Positions 58,067 through 64,000 of a stretch of 64,000 nt of DNA are shown here, in pieces. The DNA is from Crenobacter cavernae (lineage in GTDB: Bacteria > Pseudomonadota > Gammaproteobacteria > Burkholderiales > Chromobacteriaceae): assembly GCF_003355495.1 (NCBI RefSeq), contig NZ_CP031337.1:1927001-1991000 (forward strand). Direction: 5' to 3'. A program made the position numbers and the translations under genes. The notes below the pieces were generated by a model. It was not told the DNA's origin, ran no database searches, and saw nothing but the letters and a program-made list of their open reading frames with translations. Every line of letters starts with the position of its first letter. Positions within the stretch are counted from its first letter, which is position 1.

Positions 58067-58669
58067 TTATGCCGCATCGAGGCGTGTCGCCTTCACGCGC
58101 GCGTCGAGCGCGAGGTTGAGCTTGAGCACGTTGACCACCGGTTCGCCGAGAAAGCCGAGCATCCGGCCCTCGACATGGTCTTCGATCAGCGTCTCTACCT
58201 CGGCCAACGTCAGACCGGTTTCGCGCGCGACGCGAGAAGCCTGGTAACGCGCGGCCTCGGGCGAGATATGCGGGTCGAGGCCGCTCGCCGACGCGGTGAC
58301 GAGGTCTACAGGCACAGGCCCCTTGTCGGCCGGGTCGAGCTTTCTCAACGCGTCGATCCGAGCGGCGACGGCTTCCTTGAGCGCCGGGTTGAGCGGGCCC
58401 TGGTTGCTGCCCGAAGAGCCCTGGCCGTTGTAAGCGACGCCGCCGGTCGCCGACGGGCGGCCCCAGAAGTGCTTCGGGTCGGAGAAAGGCTGGCCGATCA
58501 ACTCGGAGCCGCGCGTCTTGCCTTCTTCTACGATCAGGCTGCCGTTGGCTTGGGAAGGAAACAGCGCCTGCGCCGCGCCTGTCACGGCGAGCGGATAAAC
58601 GAGGCCGGTGACGAGTGCGAGCGCGCCGAAAGTCTTCGCGCAGGGCAGCAGGATGTCTTTTAGATTCAT
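58067..58669 (-). CDS. kdpC: Potassium-transporting ATPase KdpC subunit
   Basis: KdpC (200 aa) is a single-span subunit that stabilises the KdpFABC complex and aids ATP binding. The membrane segment (about 10-33) and the segments FWGRPSATGGVAYNGQGSSG and DLVTASASGLDPHISPEAA are diagnostic. The ATG at 58669 is used; nine upstream codons are discounted. It lies between kdpB and kdpD. Confidence 0.96.
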   Translation of the reverse strand: MNLKDILLPCAKTFGALALVTGLVYPLAVTGAAQALFPSQANGSLIVEEGKTRGSELIGQPFSDPKHFWGRPSATGGVAYNGQGSSGSNQGPLNPALKEAVAARIDALRKLDPADKGPVPVDLVTASASGLDPHISPEAARYQASRVARETGLTLAEVETLIEDHVEGRMLGFLGEPVVNVLKLNLALDARVKATRLDAA

Positions 58670-58720
58670 GATGGTTTCTTTCTCGGGGCGCCGCACGGGT
58701 GCGGCGCCGCGTTAATAGGA

Positions 58721-60838
<2,118 letters not shown>

Positions 60839-60849
60839 TATTCCTTACC

Positions 60850-62625
60850 TCAGATGCCGAAGAGGCTCAGGTGTTCGACGACGGGGCCGAGCGCGAGCGC
60901 CGGCAGATAGGTCAGCGCGCCGAGCACGAGCACCGCGCCGATCAAGAGCACGACGAACAGCGGCGTGTGGGTAGACAGCGTGCCGCTCGTAACCGGCACC
61001 GCGCGCTTGGCGGCGAGGCTGCCGGCCAGGGCGAGCACCGGTACGATGATCGCGAAGCGGCCGAACCACATCGCCAAGCCGAGCATCGTGTTATAGAACG
61101 GCGTGTTGGCCGACAGGCCGGCGAACGCGCTGCCGTTGTTGTTCGCGGCAGACGAGAACGCGTACAGGATCTCGGAGAAGCCGTGCGCGCCGGGGTTCGC
61201 GAGGCCGGCGAGGCCCGCGTTCGTGACGACGGCGATGCCGGTGCCCAAGAGAACGAGGAAAGGCGTCGCCAACAGGCCGATCATCACCATCCGGATGTCG
61301 AAGCTTTGAATCTTCTTGCCGAGGTATTCGGGCGTGCGGCCTATCATCAGCCCCGACACGAAGACCGCGACGATCGCGAACAGCAGCATCCCGTAGAAGC
61401 CCGAGCCGACGCCGCCGAAGATCACTTCGCCGAGCTGCATCTGCAGCATCGTCACCATGCCGCCGATCGGCATCAGCGAGTCGTGCATCGCGTTGACCGC
61501 GCCGCAAGATGCGGCGGTGGTGATCGTCGCGAACAGGCTGGTCGCTGCGATGCCGAAGCGCGCCTCCTTGCCTTCCATATTGCCTGCGCCGCCGTCGGCG
61601 CCGAGCGCGGTCAGGATCGGGTTGGCCGAGCTCTCGGCCCAGTAGACGGACGCGAGCATGCCGACGAAGAGCAGAGTCATCGCGGCGAAGATCGCGACGC
61701 CCTGGCGCCTGTCGCCGACCATATGGCCGAAGGTGAAGCACAGCGCCGCCGGGATCAGGAAGATCGCCAGCATCTCGATCAGGTTCGACAGCGCGTTAGG
61801 GTTCTCGTACGGGTGAGCCGAGTTCGCGTTGAAGAAGCCGCCGCCGTTGGTGCCGAGCATCTTGATCGCTTCCTGGCTCGCGATCGGGCCTTGCGAAAGC
61901 GTCTGCTCGGAGACGGTCTTGTCGCGCGTCAAGGGTTGGCCGAGGCTGTCCTTCAACGGGGTTCCCGCCGCGTCTGCGATGGCTTCCTTGACGACAAGCG
62001 GCTCGACGAGCGGGACCGACTTGCTCGCTTCGAGGTTCTGGATCACGCCCTGGCTCGCGAGCGCCAGCGCGATCACCGTCGCGATCGGCAGCAAGAGGCC
62101 GAGCGTCGCACGCGTCAGGTCGACCCACACGTTGCCGATGGATTTCGCCTCACGCCTCACGAAGCCGCGGATCAGCGCGATCGCGACGGCGATGCCGGTC
62201 GCCGCGGACAGGAAGTTCTGCACCGTCAGACCGAGCATTTGCGTCAAATGGCTCATCGTCGTCTCGCCGGCGTAGCCCTGCCAGTTGGTGTTCGAGACGA
62301 AGCTGATCGCCGTGTTGAACGCCGAGTCGGGCGAGATCGCGGAAAAGCCCTGCGGGTTCAGCGGCAGCACGCCCTGCAGGCGCTGCAGCGCGTAGAGGAA
62401 GAGCACGCCGAGCACGTTGAACGCGATCAGACCGATCGCGTAGAGGTACCACGGCATCTCATCTTCGTTTCTTACGCCGAACGCGCGCCAGATCGGCGCC
62501 TCGATGCGGGCCTGCCAGCGGTACTCGCCGGCGAACAGTCTTTTCATATAGGCGCCCAGCGGCCAGGCGAGAAGCGCCAACGCGCCGAGGTAGACGGCGC
62601 TTTGCAGCAACATGGTGTCTTTCAT
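60850..62625 (-). CDS. kdpA: Potassium-transporting ATPase KdpA subunit
   Basis: KdpA (591 aa) is the K+ channel-like subunit of KdpFABC, with about ten spans and four selectivity-filter repeats (SNTNWQGYAGE; GTNGGGFFNANSAHP; SCGAVNAMHDSL; SSAANNNGSAFAGL). Length is slightly above the E. coli protein (557). It starts 1 bp after the kdpF stop. Confidence 0.98.
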   Translation of the reverse strand: MKDTMLLQSAVYLGALALLAWPLGAYMKRLFAGEYRWQARIEAPIWRAFGVRNEDEMPWYLYAIGLIAFNVLGVLFLYALQRLQGVLPLNPQGFSAISPDSAFNTAISFVSNTNWQGYAGETTMSHLTQMLGLTVQNFLSAATGIAVAIALIRGFVRREAKSIGNVWVDLTRATLGLLLPIATVIALALASQGVIQNLEASKSVPLVEPLVVKEAIADAAGTPLKDSLGQPLTRDKTVSEQTLSQGPIASQEAIKMLGTNGGGFFNANSAHPYENPNALSNLIEMLAIFLIPAALCFTFGHMVGDRRQGVAIFAAMTLLFVGMLASVYWAESSANPILTALGADGGAGNMEGKEARFGIAATSLFATITTAASCGAVNAMHDSLMPIGGMVTMLQMQLGEVIFGGVGSGFYGMLLFAIVAVFVSGLMIGRTPEYLGKKIQSFDIRMVMIGLLATPFLVLLGTGIAVVTNAGLAGLANPGAHGFSEILYAFSSAANNNGSAFAGLSANTPFYNTMLGLAMWFGRFAIIVPVLALAGSLAAKRAVPVTSGTLSTHTPLFVVLLIGAVLVLGALTYLPALALGPVVEHLSLFGI

Positions 62626-62626
62626 G

Positions 62627-62716
62627 TCAGAAGCGCTCCGGGTAGAGAAGGGCGTAGACGAGGTAGGCGAATAGCAAGGCGGCGAGCGCGCCGCCTGCGA
62701 CGATCAGGATATTCAT
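62627..62716 (-). CDS. kdpF: KdpF small subunit, 29 aa
   Basis: A 29-aa single-span peptide, starting MNILIVAGGALAALLFAYLV and ending YPERF. Size, hydrophobicity and place directly before kdpA match KdpF, which stabilises the Kdp complex. Its ATG overlaps the stop of the 31-aa ORF upstream (ATGA). Confidence 0.85.
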   Translation of the reverse strand: MNILIVAGGALAALLFAYLVYALLYPERF

Positions 62717-62808
62717 CGCTGTCCCCCTTCGAGGCTGCGGCAAAGCGAGATCAGCCCAACCATCGCGGCGGATGAGATCAGGCATAAAAGCAGGTAGGGA
62801 AGGTCCAT
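62713..62808 (-). CDS. Small membrane ORF upstream of kdpF, 31 aa
   Basis: A 31-aa hydrophobic peptide starting MDLPYLLLCLISSAAMVGLI and ending SLEGGQR, with one predicted span and a charged end. It is coupled to kdpF by an ATGA overlap, so it is probably the first gene of the kdp operon. It is not one of the standard Kdp subunits. It may be an accessory peptide of the pump or a leader for translational coupling. Confidence 0.6.
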   Translation of the reverse strand: MDLPYLLLCLISSAAMVGLISLCRSLEGGQR

Positions 62809-62884
62809 CGTGAGACTCCGTCTTTGATCACGACGCGAGTCTAGGAAGGCGGCCGTCAAAACGGCGCAAAGAAAGGAAGTGCGG

Positions 62885-62904
62885 GCGTAAAGATCGCGTA
62901 AAGA
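62885..62904 (-). promoter_or_regulatory. Tandem direct repeat, candidate KdpE site
   Basis: GCGTAAAGA occurs at 62885-62893 and 62896-62904, an 11-bp period typical of OmpR-family sites (on the minus strand, TCTTTACGC twice). It lies about 80-95 bp upstream of the first kdp ORF, a suitable position for KdpE activation. The binding is inferred. Confidence 0.5.
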
Positions 62905-62968
62905 CGTTGGCCGAGCCTCCAGAGCTCGGCCAACGTCGGGAGGGCGAAGAGGGCTGCTGAAAGAAAAA

Positions 62969-62999
62969 AGGTTGGCCGAGCTTTGTGCTCGGCCAACCT
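62969..62999. terminator. Carbonic anhydrase terminator made of inverted repeat words
   Basis: AAAGGTTGGCCGAGC and GCTCGGCCAACCTTTT form a long stem around a short loop, with A and T tracts. It lies about 35 bp after the carbonic anhydrase stop. A second inverted pair (62906-62915 and 62925-62934) lies just beyond, so four copies of the word sit within 92 bp. Confidence 0.85.
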
Positions 63000-63034
63000 T
63001 TTTTACAGCGTCGGCCTGAGATCGGCCGGGATTC

Positions 63035-63682
63035 TTAGCGGCCCAGCGCGTCGAGCGCGTCGCGGTAGCGGTCGAGCGCCTCCTCGGTGCTGCTGATCGA
63101 CACCGACAGGTCGTGCAGGCGGCCGTTGGTCAGGCGGTACACCCAGCCGTGTACGCTCAGTTCCTGGCCGCGCTGCCACGCGTCCTGCACCACCGTCGTC
63201 TGGCACGCGTTGAGCACCTGCTCGATCACGTTCAGCTCGCACAGCCGGTCGAGTCGCTCGGCCGGGTCGAGCGCGAGCAGCTTGGCGTCGTGCTTCTGCT
63301 TGATGTCGTGGATGTGGCGCAGCCAGTTGTCGACCAGGCCGACGCGCTTGTTGTCGAGCGCCGCGGCGACGCCGCCGCAGCCGTAGTGGCCGGTGACGAT
63401 CACGTGCTTGACGTTCAGCACGTCGACGCCGAACTGCAGCGCCGACAGGCAGTTGAGGTCGGAGTGGACGATCAGGTTGGCGACGTTGCGATGGACGAAC
63501 ACCTCGCCCGGCAACAGGTTGATCAGCTCATTGGCCGGCACGCGGCTGTCGGAGCAGCCGATCCACAGGTATTCCGGCGCCTGCTGGCGCGCGAGGTTCT
63601 CGAAGAAGTCGGGCTCGTTCTGGGTGATTTTCTCCGCCCACTGGCGGTTGTTCTCGAACAGGTGTTGCAACGGTTGGGCCAT
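63035..63682 (-). CDS. can: Beta-class carbonic anhydrase
   Basis: A 215-aa zinc enzyme interconverting CO2 and bicarbonate. The zinc ligands lie in CSDSRVP (Cys, Asp) and GHYGCGG (His, Cys), and the N-terminal LFENNRQWAEKIT is typical of the Can subgroup. The ATG at 63682 is used since the upstream extension of the frame has no family resemblance. It diverges from the PhoX-like gene with about 210 bp between. Confidence 0.95.
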   Translation of the reverse strand: MAQPLQHLFENNRQWAEKITQNEPDFFENLARQQAPEYLWIGCSDSRVPANELINLLPGEVFVHRNVANLIVHSDLNCLSALQFGVDVLNVKHVIVTGHYGCGGVAAALDNKRVGLVDNWLRHIHDIKQKHDAKLLALDPAERLDRLCELNVIEQVLNACQTTVVQDAWQRGQELSVHGWVYRLTNGRLHDLSVSISSTEEALDRYRDALDALGR

Positions 63683-63895
63683 GGCGTATCTCCGCGAAAA
63701 GACGATATCGACGGTCGGGGCTCGCCGCCGAATGCGCGCAGTGTACCGAATGCGGCGAGGGTTTGTCCGCAGACTGTCCGACAATCGGGTGTGCTTAATG
63801 ACGTGTAATTTGCTTCTCATAAAGAATTAATTCCAAGGTCATCGCGACTCCGCACAATCCACGGCTTTCTGATCCCTGTTCACGGAGTCTCCACG

Positions 63896-64000
63896 ATGTT
63901 CGACGTCAACGACGAAAACGCCCCGCCCTCGAATCCCAGCCGCAACGAGACCTTCCACGAGGTCGTCGAGAAGGTGGTCAGCCGCCGCTCGCTGCTCAAG
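63896..64000 (+). CDS. PhoX/DUF839-like phosphatase, N-terminal fragment
   Basis: The first 35 codons of a gene running off the right edge. The sequence contains NPSRNETFHEVVEKVVSRRS and then LLK, with a twin-arginine pair (SRRSLLK) at the start of an expected Tat signal peptide. This resembles PhoX-family (DUF839) exported phosphatases, which have a short polar leader before the twin-arginine motif. The hydrophobic core and catalytic domain lie outside the window. Confidence 0.55.
   Translation, partial: MFDVNDENAPPSNPSRNETFHEVVEKVVSRRSLLK

Overview
The window is a high-GC chromosome segment, and gene content points to a betaproteobacterium of the order Neisseriales, most like the Chromobacteriaceae (Chromobacterium, Pseudogulbenkiania, Crenobacter-type relatives). 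Supporting signs are the pyrG-kdsA-eno-ftsB operon, smpB divergent from ratA-ratB, two chemotaxis clusters, and Kdp and glycine-cleavage loci. The genus is inferred from protein resemblance only. No rRNA, tRNA or CRISPR array was seen.

Region 1 (1-~13,330) is the integrase-proximal part of a prophage whose remainder lies left of position 1. On the minus strand it carries an iteron-like array, a Toprim/SF3-type primase-helicase, small genes, a YdaT-like protein, a terminator and a YdaS/Cro-like regulator. A LexA-like CI repressor faces them across 13-bp operators. Two minus-strand cargo genes follow, one encoding an exported protein. A long plus-strand early operon then encodes a YfdQ/DUF2303 protein, an Acb2/Tad1-like cyclic-nucleotide sponge, many tiny proteins, a DEDD exonuclease and an AlpA-like protein. 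A P4-type tyrosine integrase lies next to the 3' end of guaA, the probable integration site.

Region 2 (13.3-26 kb) is housekeeping: guaA, a membrane protein, smpB, ratA-ratB, a diguanylate cyclase, ftsB-eno-kdsA-pyrG (transcribed leftwards), rpmB-rpmG, and tsaB-rimI-family 4 uracil-DNA glycosylase.

Region 3 (25.8-42.7 kb) is signalling. A minus-strand operon runs cheV-cheV-cheY-cheZ-cheA-EAL/HDOD. A divergent FlrB/FleS-like histidine kinase is followed by a second cluster, mcp-cheY-cheA-cheW-mcp-cheR-cheB-cheD. Its second receptor ends in a WxxF pentapeptide likely to tether CheR.

Region 4 (42.8-64 kb) is metabolism and transport: a 7Fe-type ferredoxin, gluQ, a tandem glycine riboswitch driving gcvT-gcvH-gcvP, a ydcSTUV-like polyamine ABC transporter with gamma-aminobutyraldehyde dehydrogenase, the kdp operon with its KdpDE regulators and an extra 31-aa upstream ORF, a beta-carbonic anhydrase, and the start of a PhoX-like Tat-exported phosphatase.

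The most striking non-genic signal is a short word, GTTGGCCGAG and its reverse complement. I counted about 48 matches to its 9-base core TTGGCCGAG by eye, against roughly one expected by chance. Inside genes it is usually read Leu-Ala-Glu with the unusual TTG leucine codon, and inverted pairs form terminators at three gene ends. This is how DNA uptake sequences behave in Neisseriaceae and Pasteurellaceae, but the word is unlike either known family, so it is proposed here as a candidate uptake-signal dialect.
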